DNA of 64,000 bases. Source: Curtobacterium sp. MCJR17_055 (GTDB taxonomy: Bacteria > Actinomycetota > Actinomycetes > Actinomycetales > Microbacteriaceae). A program made the position numbers and the translations under genes. Position 1 is the first letter of the stretch; every line of letters starts with the position of its first letter. Location: NCBI RefSeq assembly GCF_003224335.1, contig NZ_QKLF01000004.1:310001-374000 (forward strand). Direction: 5' to 3'. Shown one piece after another: positions 42,387-51,106 of this stretch. Under the pieces are notes generated by a model that saw nothing but the letters and a program-made list of their open reading frames with translations, had not been told where the DNA came from and searched no databases.

Positions 42387-44405
42387 ATGAGACGGTCCGT
42401 GTCCGCCGTCCTGGAGCCCACCGTGTCCCGCCGCACCCTCCGTCGCGTCTCCTCCGTCCCGCGCCTGGTCGTCGGCGCCGCCGCCGCCATGGCCGCCGTG
42501 TCGCTCGTCGGCGCCGTCGTCCCGGCCGACCCCGCGGTCTCGGCGACACGTGACGTGCGCACGGCCACGTCGACACAGCTCTACGGCGCCGGACAGTACC
42601 GCTCCCCGACGAGCGAGGCGGCGAAGGCCGCGACGGCACTGCAGACCACCGACCCGGCCGGTGCCCGCGCCGCGGCGACCATCGCGCAGTACCCGGTGGC
42701 GACCTGGCTGGGCGAGTGGGCGACGGGCTCGGTGCTCACGAAGACGATCGACACCGCCACCGCCGGCGCCGCGGCGAACGGCACGACCGCGGTCTTCGTC
42801 GTGTACGCGATCCCGGACCGGGACTGCGGCGGCTACTCGGCGGGTGGCTTCGACGAGCGCTCGTACGACGGCTGGGTCGACCAGATCGTCGCCCGACTGG
42901 CCGGCAAGCGGGCCGCGGTGGTCGTCGAGCCGGACTCGCTGGCGATGCTGAGCAACGCGGCGTGCACCTCCACGCTCGACGAGCAGCGCTACCGGATCCT
43001 CTCCCGCACGGTCGCCGCCTTCACCGCGGCGGGTGTCCCCGCCTACCTCGACGCCGGCAACTCGAACTGGGTGCCCCCGGCGACGATGGCCGCGCGACTG
43101 CAGCGGGCCGGTGTGCAGGACGCGCGCGGGTTCTCGACCAACGTCGCCAACTACTACCCGACGGCGCAGGAGCAGGCGTACGCGCAGAAGGTGTCGGCGC
43201 TCACCGGCGGCGCGCACTACGTGATCGACACGTCGCGGAACGGGCAGGGCTGGCGCGGCACCTGGTGCAACGCGCCGGGCGCCGGCCTGGGCACCGCACC
43301 GCGGGTGGTCACGGACGGCACCGCACTCGACGCGCTGCTCTGGGTGAAGACACCCGGCGCGAGCGACGGCACGTGCAACGGCGGACCGGCAGCGGGCAAG
43401 TGGTACTCCGCGTACGCACAGGCCCTTGTGGCGAACGCCGCGCTCGCGACCGCCACGACGTCCAGCGCCATCGGGACGGTCGACCGCGTCGACGGTGGTG
43501 TCTCCACCGTCCGTGTCTCGGGCTGGGCGGCGGACCAGACGGCGTCGACGACGCCGCTGCCCGTCCGGGTGTGGGTCGACGGGTCCACCGCCGGCACGAC
43601 GACGGCCGACCGGCCACGGCAGGACGTCGCGGACTCCTACGGCGTCGGCGCCGACCACGGCTACGACCTGACGCTCCCCGCCGCTGCGGGGAGTCACGAG
43701 GTCTGCGTCAGCACCACCTCCGTCGCGGGGGTCACCACCCGGCTCGGGTGCCAGACGGTGAGCGTCACCGGGCACGACCCCGCGGTCGTGCTCGAGTCCG
43801 CGACGGTCGTGGCGGGCGGCATCCGCGTCCGGGGGTGGGCCGCCGACGCCGACGACCCGACGAGCCCGGTGCAGACCGCACTGCTCGTCGGCGGGAAGGC
43901 CGCCCGCAGTGTCGCCGCGGACCGGTCCCGCCCGGACGTGATGGCGTTCGCGGGACTCGGCACCGCGCACGGCTTCGACGCCGTCGTCCCGGCGGGCGCC
44001 GGCACGCACACGGTCTGCGCCCGTGCGACCAACGTCGGCCCGGGCGCGGACACGACGGGGACCTGCACGCGGGTGGTGGTGGCCGCGAGTGCGCCCCGCG
44101 CACGGCTCGAGCAGGTCGTGTCCGCGAGCCACCGCAGGGTCACCGTCTCCGGCTGGGCCTTCGACCGGGAGGGGACCGACCGCGCCACCGCGGTCGTCGT
44201 CCGGGTCTCGGGTCGTCCCGCCGTCACGGTGACCGCGGACGCGGAGCGCGCGGACGTCGACCGCTCCTACGGCGTCGGGACGGCGCACGGCTTCTCGGCC
44301 GTGGTGCCGGCCGTGACCGGGCGGCGCTCGGTCTGCGTCACGGTGACGGGCATCGGGGCCGGTGGCGACCGGTCGCTCGGCTGCCACACGGTCCGGGTCC
44401 GCTGA
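42387..44405 (+). CDS. Secreted GH6 endoglucanase/cellobiohydrolase-type enzyme with three C-terminal repeats
   Basis: The 672-residue precursor has a signal peptide (basic residues, then VVGAAAAMAAVSLVGAV to about residue 50). The GH6 domain (about 60-360) shows DRDCGGYSAGG (D146), VVVEPDSL with D183 as likely proton donor, YLDAGNSNW, FSTNVANYY, RNGQGW and WVKTPGASDG. GH6 enzymes cut beta-1,4-glucan, mostly cellulose. Residues ~363-672 are three ~100-residue beta-rich repeats with VSGWAxD, RxDV and HGF motifs plus VC cysteines; they may bind carbohydrate or wall. ATG 42387 or GTG 42423 are possible starts. It interrupts purK-purE. Confidence 0.9.
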   Translation: MRRSVSAVLEPTVSRRTLRRVSSVPRLVVGAAAAMAAVSLVGAVVPADPAVSATRDVRTATSTQLYGAGQYRSPTSEAAKAATALQTTDPAGARAAATIAQYPVATWLGEWATGSVLTKTIDTATAGAAANGTTAVFVVYAIPDRDCGGYSAGGFDERSYDGWVDQIVARLAGKRAAVVVEPDSLAMLSNAACTSTLDEQRYRILSRTVAAFTAAGVPAYLDAGNSNWVPPATMAARLQRAGVQDARGFSTNVANYYPTAQEQAYAQKVSALTGGAHYVIDTSRNGQGWRGTWCNAPGAGLGTAPRVVTDGTALDALLWVKTPGASDGTCNGGPAAGKWYSAYAQALVANAALATATTSSAIGTVDRVDGGVSTVRVSGWAADQTASTTPLPVRVWVDGSTAGTTTADRPRQDVADSYGVGADHGYDLTLPAAAGSHEVCVSTTSVAGVTTRLGCQTVSVTGHDPAVVLESATVVAGGIRVRGWAADADDPTSPVQTALLVGGKAARSVAADRSRPDVMAFAGLGTAHGFDAVVPAGAGTHTVCARATNVGPGADTTGTCTRVVVAASAPRARLEQVVSASHRRVTVSGWAFDREGTDRATAVVVRVSGRPAVTVTADAERADVDRSYGVGTAHGFSAVVPAVTGRRSVCVTVTGIGAGGDRSLGCHTVRVR

Positions 44406-44471
44406 CCGCGCGGACCGCAGACCGCTCACCGCCCGGCGGAGACGATGCCGCTGGCAGGGGAGCCGCGCGGC

Positions 44472-44477
44472 TAGGCT
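44472..44477 (+). promoter_or_regulatory. -10 box of purE (leaderless)
   Basis: TAGGCT ends six bases before the GTG at 44484. purE therefore does not depend on read-through from purK. Confidence 0.5.
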
Positions 44478-44483
44478 CGACGG

Positions 44484-44990
44484 GTGACCGACACCACCGC
44501 CGCACCGCTCGTCTCGATCATCATGGGCTCGGACTCCGACTGGCCCACCATGCGCGCAGCCGCCGAGACCCTCGACGCGCTCGGCATCCCCTTCGAGGCC
44601 GACGTGGTCTCCGCACACCGCACGCCCGACAAGATGATCCGCTTCGGACGGGAGGCCGCCGACCGCGGGATCCGGGTCGTCATCGCCGGGGCCGGGGGCG
44701 CCGCGCACCTCCCGGGCATGGTGGCCTCGGTCACCACGCTGCCGGTCATCGGCGTGCCGGTGCAGCTCGCTCGTCTCGACGGTCTCGACTCGCTGCTGTC
44801 GATCGTGCAGATGCCGGCGGGCATCCCCGTCGCGACGATGGCGATCAACGGTGCCGCCAACGCGGGGCTCTTCGCCGCACGGATCATCGGCTCCACGGAC
44901 CCAGCGGTCGCGGCAGCCCTGCGCGAGCACGCGGCCGACCTCGAGCAGGTCGTCGAGCGGAAGGCGCAGGCGCTGCGCGACGCACTCTGA
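44484..44990 (+). CDS. purE: N5-CAIR mutase
   Basis: The 168-residue class I PurE isomerises N5-CAIR to CAIR. Motifs are [23 protein letters not shown] (catalytic His) and [16 protein letters not shown]. It is complete. It is separated from its partner purK by the 2-kb GH6 gene and has its own -10 box. It converges with the GH25 gene, 31 bases apart, without a clear hairpin. Confidence 0.97.
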   Translation: MTDTTAAPLVSIIMGSDSDWPTMRAAAETLDALGIPFEADVVSAHRTPDKMIRFGREAADRGIRVVIAGAGGAAHLPGMVASVTTLPVIGVPVQLARLDGLDSLLSIVQMPAGIPVATMAINGAANAGLFAARIIGSTDPAVAAALREHAADLEQVVERKAQALRDAL

Positions 44991-45021
44991 GCCGGCGGCG
45001 GCGGCGCAGCGCGGCCCGCCC

Positions 45022-46005
45022 TCACTCCCGCTCGGCGGCGAACGCGCGCAGGTTCGACATCGACGACCAGTAGACGTCCTGGTCGCCGGGGAACACCCCG
45101 CTCGCGGCCCACTGCCAGAACGTCCACCGCTTCCAGCTCCGGCCGAGCGTGCCCGGCGAGGTGAAGTCGTGCACGGGGTAGATCGCGACGAACAGTGGGT
45201 TCGAGGCGAACCGGATGCTGTTGTTGGTGCACTGCTTCCACCAGTCGGTGGTGGTGTAGATCGCCGGGTAGCGACCGGTCCGCTGGTGCACGGTGTCCGA
45301 GAAGCTCCGGATCCAGGTGCGCATCCGCTCCCAGCTCAGGCCGTAGCAGGTGCCCTGCGCGGCACTGCCGTACTCGATGTCGAGCAACGGGGGCAGCGTC
45401 CACCCGTCCGGGTTCCACTGGCCCATGGACTTGAAGAAGAACTCGGCGGTCGCGCGCCCACTGGCCTGGCTCGGCTGCGCGTAGACGTAGCCGCCGCGGA
45501 CGAGCCCCGCTGCGCGCGCCGCTTCGTACTGCTGCACGTACGTCCGGCTCTGGTAGGTGACGCCCTCGGTCGCCTTCACGTAGGCGAACCGCGCGCCGTT
45601 GCGGTAGGCGGCGCGGAAGTCGACGTCGGGCTGCCACGCGCTGACGTCCATGCCCTGCACCTTGCCCGGGGGCGGGCCGCCGGCCGCGGTCGTCGCCTCG
45701 GGTGCGACCGTCCCCTGCGGCACGGTCGTGGCCCGGCCGGCGGCGTCACCGGTCTGGGCCGCGTGCGCGGCGATGCTCGCACCCATCGCGTGGTCGCCGA
45801 CGGCGTCCATGGTCGCGAGGGACGGGTCGGGCCGGCCCGTGGTGGCGGCGACGGTGGTCGCCGTGGCCGGCGCGGTCGCCGCACCGGCGGGCTCGGCGCC
45901 GGCGCCGAAGCCCGGCACGAGCACCTGCCCACCGACCAGTGCCGACGCGCAGACGAGCGTCAACCCGAGCGTGGACCGTCGACGGAAGCGTGGTCGAGTT
46001 CCCAT
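45022..46005 (-). CDS. Secreted GH25 lysozyme (N-acetylmuramidase)
   Basis: The 327-residue precursor has an RxRRR signal peptide (hydrophobic 12-32). An Ala/Thr-rich unstructured segment of about 80 residues precedes the GH25 domain (about 117-320). That domain begins with GMDVSAWQPDVDF (D120) and contains YVKATEGVTY and PPLLDIEYG, the acidic catalytic cluster. It would cut the MurNAc-GlcNAc bond of peptidoglycan: cell-wall turnover or attack on competitors. ATG 46005 has GGGGAGGAC ahead. Confidence 0.92.
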   Translation of the reverse strand: MGTRPRFRRRSTLGLTLVCASALVGGQVLVPGFGAGAEPAGAATAPATATTVAATTGRPDPSLATMDAVGDHAMGASIAAHAAQTGDAAGRATTVPQGTVAPEATTAAGGPPPGKVQGMDVSAWQPDVDFRAAYRNGARFAYVKATEGVTYQSRTYVQQYEAARAAGLVRGGYVYAQPSQASGRATAEFFFKSMGQWNPDGWTLPPLLDIEYGSAAQGTCYGLSWERMRTWIRSFSDTVHQRTGRYPAIYTTTDWWKQCTNNSIRFASNPLFVAIYPVHDFTSPGTLGRSWKRWTFWQWAASGVFPGDQDVYWSSMSNLRAFAAERE

Positions 46006-46075
46006 GTCGTCCTCCCCAGGACGCAGCGTCGTCGCTGCGGTCGTGGCGGCCCTGATCGCCGCCGTTCCGGCAGCG

Positions 46076-46081
46076 ATGGTA
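46076..46081 (-). promoter_or_regulatory. -10 box of the GH25 gene
   Basis: TACCAT on the minus strand, giving a leader of about 65 bases. Confidence 0.35.
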
Positions 46082-46152
46082 CCGGGCGTGTCCGTCGTCC
46101 GGGGTGCTCCCCGCGGCCAGCGGCCAGGACCGGCGTCCGCCGGGGGAGCGGG

Positions 46153-46178
46153 AGCCGGACGGGAGGCCCGCCGCACGT
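46153..46178 (+). repeat. 26-bp repeat, copy B
   Basis: It matches 16994-17019 with a single mismatch. It lies between the GH25 and lipoprotein genes, where no perfect hairpin partner is next to it; a shorter complementary arm (GCCTCCCGG) occurs near 46252. Confidence 0.7.
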
Positions 46179-46273
46179 CCGCGCGCCGCGCACGTCCGGC
46201 GCGGCGCGTGCTGGACCCGGCGAGGGTGGGCGGTGCGCTCGACGGTGGCGCGCCTCCCGGCGGTGTCCCGGCG

Positions 46274-47011
46274 TCAGCCGACGCTGGCGGCGCCCGTCCT
46301 GCCGTCGACGCGGACGGTGCTCGTGGTGCCGGATGCGCTGACCGTGGCGGTCCACGAGGGCGTCGCCGCCGTGCCCGCGAGCGTGAGCGAGCTCAGGGTG
46401 CTCCCCGCGACGGCACCGGTCGCCGCTTCCGCGGCGGCGTCCGCCCGGGTCTGCAGGTTCGCCGTCCGTGCGACGTTGGCGGCCTTCGTGGCAGCGTCGG
46501 CGTCCTTCGGGAACGGGCCCGAGGTCACGCGACCCAGCGTCGCGGAGACGACCGACTGGGTCAGCGACCCGTCCGGACCCGCGACCAGGACGGTCCACTG
46601 GTCACCCGAGCCGGCGAGGGAGACCACGGTGCCGCCGCCCGCCGCGGCGATGCCCTGGGCCGTCACCGTCGACCAGTCCACGCTGACCGGGGTGTCGACA
46701 CCGCTCCCGTTGCCCGTGCCCTGGCCGCTGCCGTCGCTCTGACCGCCGCCGTCGCCGGTACCGGTCGAGGGCGCGGTGCCACCGGTGTCCGGCGCCGCGG
46801 ACGCGCCGTCGCCCCCGGTCGTCGGCGCGGGGGCGGTCGGGGCCGAGGCGGAGGGGGTGCTGGTCGGCGTCGCGGTCCGCGTGCTGGTCGCACTCGCCGA
46901 CCGCGTCGGCGCGGGCTGGTCCGGACCGGCGCACGCGGTCAGCACGGTCGTCAGCCCGACGGCGAGCGTCAACGAGGTGAGGAGGACCGGGGTGCGACGA
47001 GAGCGGCTCAT
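46274..47011 (-). CDS. Hypothetical lipoprotein with Ser/Thr/Pro/Gly linker
   Basis: The 245-residue precursor has a lipobox VLTAC with the cysteine at 27. A linker of about 80 residues rich in Thr, Ser, Pro and Gly follows. The C-terminal ~130 residues contain two short beta-rich units, each with a tryptophan and a VxG-type turn, similar to PepSY-like folds, though this is only a resemblance. Exported and membrane-anchored. No function can be named. ATG 47011. Confidence 0.75.
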   Translation of the reverse strand: MSRSRRTPVLLTSLTLAVGLTTVLTACAGPDQPAPTRSASATSTRTATPTSTPSASAPTAPAPTTGGDGASAAPDTGGTAPSTGTGDGGGQSDGSGQGTGNGSGVDTPVSVDWSTVTAQGIAAAGGGTVVSLAGSGDQWTVLVAGPDGSLTQSVVSATLGRVTSGPFPKDADAATKAANVARTANLQTRADAAAEAATGAVAGSTLSSLTLAGTAATPSWTATVSASGTTSTVRVDGRTGAASVG

Positions 47012-47136
47012 GCCAGCGATGATGACAGCCGGTCGGCGTCGTCCGGGAACCCGACACGGCCGCCGACGGAAGCGATGCCGTCCCGTGACCCGAGCACCGC
47101 GCCGGGCGACCGCGCGTACCGGCGTGCCCGGTGCGG

Positions 47137-48279
47137 TCACAGGTCGGCGTGCAGCTGCCAGACCTCGTTGGCGGAGTCCTGCCAGGTGAACATGCGGGCT
47201 CGGTCCGGGCCGGCCACCGCGAGCCGGGCGGCGAGGGTCGGGTCGTTGACCACCTGGTACACCGCCTGCGCGAGTCGTTCCGGGTAGCTCTCGAGCGCGT
47301 TCCGGGCGACGGTGACGCCCGCGTCGGCGGCGACCTCGCGCACGGCCGCGTCGTCGGAGTGCACGACCGGGGTGCCGAAGCTCATCGCCTCGACCACGGG
47401 CAGCCCGAAGCCCTCGGCGAGGCTCGGGAACACGAACACCGACGCGCGGTCGTACGCGACGGCGAGGTCGGCGTCGTCCACCCGCCCGAGCACCTTGACG
47501 CGCTCGGGAGCCAGACCCACCCGCTCGGCGGTGCCGTGCACGTCGACGTCGCCCCAGCCGTCGGGGCCGGCGATCACGAGCGGGACGTCGGTGGGCGCGT
47601 CCGGGTGCGCCATCGCCTCGATCAGGTACGCGAGCCCCTTGCGCGGCTCGAGCGTCCCGACGGCGAGGACGTACCGTTCGGGCAGGCCGAGGCGTTCCGC
47701 CCGCAGGTCCGCGTCGACGGGGACCGTGAGCCGTCCGCCCGGTGCGCCGCCGATGACCCGGATCCGGTCGTCGAACCGGTGGATGGCGTTGAGGTCGGCC
47801 GCGACCGCGTGCGTGGGGACCACGACCGCGTCGGCGTGCCGCCACGCCCGCTTCACCATGGCCTTGTGGAAGTGCACGCCGCGCGGGGTGAGCGTCTCCG
47901 GGTGCGTCCAGGGCACGGTGTCGTGCACCGTGACGACGGTCTGGTGGCCGAGGTCCTGGAACCGGTCGTGCTTGACCAGGGGTGCCAGGACGCTCGGGGC
48001 GTGGACCATGCCGGCGGAGGCGCCGCGGGCGAGACCCGCCTGCCAGGCCAGTGCGAGTTCCCGTCGGGGGAGGGCGAGCCGCTGCAGCCCGCTCAGGCCC
48101 GGGAGCAGCGTGCGGAGCCGCTGGAGCTCCGCTCCGGACGCCGCGGAGACGACGGCCTCGACGTCGCACCCGTCCGGTGCGGTGGCGACGAGCTGCCGGG
48201 TGAGTTCCTCCGCGTAGCGGCCGATCCCGCCGGGGACCGGTGCGATCACCTGGTCCACGATCACGCGGAGTGTGGGCAT
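47137..48279 (-). CDS. GT4-family glycosyltransferase
   Basis: The 380-residue GT-B enzyme begins LRVIVDQVIAPVPGGIGRYAEELTRQL. It has TVHDTVPWTHPETL, YVLAVGTLEPRKGLAYLIEA and FPSLAEGFGLPVVEAMSFGTPVV, the donor site. Members transfer mannose, rhamnose or glucose in surface glycan synthesis; the sugar is not determined. Its promoter region is shared with the divergent TTG-start membrane gene: TAGGGT lies about 35 bases upstream. Confidence 0.9.
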   Translation of the reverse strand: MPTLRVIVDQVIAPVPGGIGRYAEELTRQLVATAPDGCDVEAVVSAASGAELQRLRTLLPGLSGLQRLALPRRELALAWQAGLARGASAGMVHAPSVLAPLVKHDRFQDLGHQTVVTVHDTVPWTHPETLTPRGVHFHKAMVKRAWRHADAVVVPTHAVAADLNAIHRFDDRIRVIGGAPGGRLTVPVDADLRAERLGLPERYVLAVGTLEPRKGLAYLIEAMAHPDAPTDVPLVIAGPDGWGDVDVHGTAERVGLAPERVKVLGRVDDADLAVAYDRASVFVFPSLAEGFGLPVVEAMSFGTPVVHSDDAAVREVAADAGVTVARNALESYPERLAQAVYQVVNDPTLAARLAVAGPDRARMFTWQDSANEVWQLHADL

Positions 48280-48403
48280 GGGCGGCTCCTCGTGGTGCTG
48301 GTGAACGGACCCCGACCCTACCAGCCGGACCGGAGCGACCTCCTCGGCCCGGTTCTGCCGACGACGTGTCGTTCGTTAGAGTTGGACGGACTGAAGGGGA
48401 CCC

Positions 48404-49963
48404 TTGGCAACCACGATCGCACCGCGGCACCTCCGCGGCCTGACCGACGTCAACCGGCTCGTCCGGCTCCTCGAGAACCCCTGGACGACCCGCGTCACCA
48501 TCGCACTCTTCGTCGTCGTGGGGGCGGTGCTGTCCGTGGCGATCCACATGCCGGTCGTCGACGGCGTCGGGCACGTGCCGTACGTCGGCACCATCGCCCC
48601 GGACGAGAACCGGCACATCGCGAACATCCTGTACTACGCGGGCCGCAGCGTCTGGGCCGGGCCGGTCATCACCGACGCACCCGCGCAGCTGCTGTCGATG
48701 GGGGAGATCGAGCGCTTCCCGAGCTACGTCTACTACTACGTGACGAGCTTCCCGGTGAAGGCGATGCTCGACGTCGGCGCGCCCTACTCCGTCATCGTCG
48801 TGGCCCTCCGCTTCCTCAACGTCCTGATCGCAGCCGCCGGGCTCCTCGTGGTGCACCGCCTGGTCCGCTCGATGGGCATGTCCCTCTGGGTCGCCACCCT
48901 CGTCGTACTCCTGCTCGCCGGGACCGGCCGCTACGAGTGGCAGGCCGCCGCCGTCACCTACGACACCCCGGCGAACACGCTGTTCTTCCTCTGTCTGCTG
49001 TACTGCGCGCGGCTCATCCGGTCGAGTGCACAGGGGTACGCCGACCTGTTCCGGGCACTCGTGTTCGGCGCGACCGCGATCGTCGTCAAGTACACGTTCG
49101 TTCCGTTCGTGCTCGTCGCGGTCGCGGTGGCGGTCGTCCTCGTCGTGCAGCGCGACGGGCTCCGGACCTTCGCCCACCCCCTGCAGCGGTTCCGGCGGGC
49201 GTTCGTCGAGCACCCGGTGACCTCGGCGCTCTGGTCCGCGCTCTTCGTCGTGACGATGGCGGTGCTCGTCGAACGGATCGGCGGCAACCTGCTGCTGTAC
49301 GGCCAGTTCAACCCGTCCTGCCCGAAGCTGCACACGCACCAGGAGTGCCTGTCCTTCGACATCTACCGCCGCAACTACTGGGCGGAGCGGACGCACGACC
49401 TGGCGATCGCCGACCAGGTGCCGCAGACCCCGTTCGACGTGTTCGAGTTCGTGGGCAGCTGGATCAGCGCCTACTTCCAGAGCATGTTCTTCTACCGGGG
49501 CCGGAACACGACCTGGCAGGTCGAGACGTGGGTGCAGGTCGCCGGCGCCCTCACGTTCGTCATCGCCGTGATCGCGACCCTGGTGTCCTTCCGGTCGCTC
49601 GTGCGTACCCGGGCGTTGATCTGGGGCATGGTCGTCGCCGGCAGCTACGTGGTCGCGATGTTCCTGTTCAACCTGCGGACGTTCCTGCGGCTGGACAACG
49701 AGTACGCCTTCTCCGGCCGCTACCTCATCCCGGTGCTGCCGCTCGTCTTCGCGTTCGCGGTGCTCGCGGCGGTCGCGCTCTGGCGGACCCTGCCCCCGGG
49801 GTTGCGCCGGACGGTCGCGGTGCCGGCAGCGGTCCTCGCCGTCGTCGTGCTCGTCACGTACGCCGGACCCGTGGCCTTCTTCACCTACGCGCGGGGCGAG
49901 TCCTGGTACACGCCGATGGCCCTCCACCTGTTGCCCGGTTTCCTGACGGGGGTGTCCTCATGA
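48404..49963 (+). CDS. Polytopic membrane protein, DUF2142/GT-C-like
   Basis: The 519-residue protein has about ten membrane segments. The large first outer loop contains TIAPDENRHIANILYYAG, recalling the APDE motif of the DUF2142 protein at 38864-40435. A late YAFSGRYLIPVLPLVFAFA matches the GRYxxP motif of that family. It likely acts on polyprenyl-linked sugars. The start is a TTG at 48404 with AAGGGG ahead of it, so translation may be low. It overlaps the next gene by ATGA. Confidence 0.75.
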   Translation: MATTIAPRHLRGLTDVNRLVRLLENPWTTRVTIALFVVVGAVLSVAIHMPVVDGVGHVPYVGTIAPDENRHIANILYYAGRSVWAGPVITDAPAQLLSMGEIERFPSYVYYYVTSFPVKAMLDVGAPYSVIVVALRFLNVLIAAAGLLVVHRLVRSMGMSLWVATLVVLLLAGTGRYEWQAAAVTYDTPANTLFFLCLLYCARLIRSSAQGYADLFRALVFGATAIVVKYTFVPFVLVAVAVAVVLVVQRDGLRTFAHPLQRFRRAFVEHPVTSALWSALFVVTMAVLVERIGGNLLLYGQFNPSCPKLHTHQECLSFDIYRRNYWAERTHDLAIADQVPQTPFDVFEFVGSWISAYFQSMFFYRGRNTTWQVETWVQVAGALTFVIAVIATLVSFRSLVRTRALIWGMVVAGSYVVAMFLFNLRTFLRLDNEYAFSGRYLIPVLPLVFAFAVLAAVALWRTLPPGLRRTVAVPAAVLAVVVLVTYAGPVAFFTYARGESWYTPMALHLLPGFLTGVSS

Positions 49964-50934
49964 CCGACGACCGACCGATGCCCCCCGGGCCCGACCTGAG
50001 CGACGCGATCGCACCGGAGGCCGGCGACGGCTCCACCACCCGGACCGGGTCCGTCCGACCACGGTTGACGCGCCTGCACTGGTCGATCGCGCTCGTCGTC
50101 GTCCTGCTCGTCGTGCTGGCCGTCGCGTACGAGTTCCTGTCGGCACCGAGCGTGCACACCGTGGGCGCCTGCCGCATCGTGCCCGGCGCGTCCACGAGCG
50201 AACACAGCGAATGCGCTGGCGACGACCTGGCCGGACAGGACCTGGCCGGGGTGGACCTGCGCCTGGCCGACCTGTCGGGCGCGGACCTGAGCGGCGCCGA
50301 CCTGAGCGGCGCCATCCTGTACGGCGCGGACCTGACCGGCGCCGACCTGACCGGCACACGCTTCCGCGAGGCCGACCTGACGAAGGCCGACCTGACGGGT
50401 GCCCGGCTGTCCGACACCGACTTCACCCGCGCGGGCATCAACGGCATGGTCATCGAGGACACAGTCCTGGCCGCGTCCGAGTACTCGGAGTGGGTCGACG
50501 GGGACGACGCGGTGCCGGTCACCATCACGTCCGGGACCCAGCCGGGCATCGAGACGAACAGCTGCACGAAGCGCGTCGGGCTCTACTACCCGGGCGACAA
50601 CGGCGTGAAGTGCACCCTGACCACCGCCGCGAGCTACGACAACACGCTGAACTACACCCGCAACGTCGAGGTCAAGCTGCCGCCGCAGCTCGACGTCCCG
50701 TCGACCGTGTCCCTGCGGGTCGGGGAGCCGGCATCGGTCCAGCTGCAGGCGGAGAGCCCGTTCCCCGCGATCGTCACGGCGTTCTCGAAGCCGCTGCCGG
50801 CCGGGCTGACCTGGGACTCGGCGTCGCAGACGATCACCGGGACACCGACCCGTGCGGGCACGACCCGACTGCAGTTCATCGCGGACAACGGTCGGCAGGT
50901 CCGTGCGGACATGACCTTCCGCGTCGCGGGCTGA
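49960..50934 (+). CDS. Single-pass membrane protein with pentapeptide repeats and an Ig-like domain
   Basis: The 324-residue protein has a cytoplasmic N-terminus (1-41), a membrane helix (about 42-60) and an outside part. That part starts with CRIVPGASTSEHSEC, then about 13 pentapeptide repeats (A(D/N)LSG type, residues 83-150). A ~90-residue stretch with two cysteines and KRVGLYYPG follows, and finally a He_PIG-type Ig fold (about 245-324) with LPAGLTWDSASQTITGTPT. It is coupled to the membrane protein upstream (ATGA). Possibly an adhesin or scaffold; no enzymatic motif is seen. Confidence 0.8.
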   Translation: MTDDRPMPPGPDLSDAIAPEAGDGSTTRTGSVRPRLTRLHWSIALVVVLLVVLAVAYEFLSAPSVHTVGACRIVPGASTSEHSECAGDDLAGQDLAGVDLRLADLSGADLSGADLSGAILYGADLTGADLTGTRFREADLTKADLTGARLSDTDFTRAGINGMVIEDTVLAASEYSEWVDGDDAVPVTITSGTQPGIETNSCTKRVGLYYPGDNGVKCTLTTAASYDNTLNYTRNVEVKLPPQLDVPSTVSLRVGEPASVQLQAESPFPAIVTAFSKPLPAGLTWDSASQTITGTPTRAGTTRLQFIADNGRQVRADMTFRVAG

Positions 50935-51040
50935 CGGACGACCCGACAGCCGGCCGGGAGGCCCGGGAACGTCGAGGAGCGCCGGTCGCCGCGAGTGCGC
51001 GGCCGGGTCGGCGTCCGCCCGACCGCTCCGCGCACCACAG

Positions 51041-51088
51041 CACACGAGCGGGGCGCCCGACCTGTCGGTCGGGCGCCCCGCTCGTGTG
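51041..51088. terminator. Terminator, 22-bp perfect stem
   Basis: 51041-51062 pairs with 51067-51088 around the four-base loop TGTC, between converging genes. Confidence 0.9.
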
Positions 51089-51106
51089 TGTCGCGGTGGT
51101 GTGCCG

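Noticed and set aside
42363..44930. 855-codon open frame on the minus strand
   Set aside because: It is antisense to the GH6 gene and purE, which have clear motifs.
46274..49927. 1217-codon open frame on the minus strand
   Set aside because: Only its last part (from ATG 47011) has a signal peptide and lipobox. The rest is a shadow of the GT4 and membrane-protein genes.
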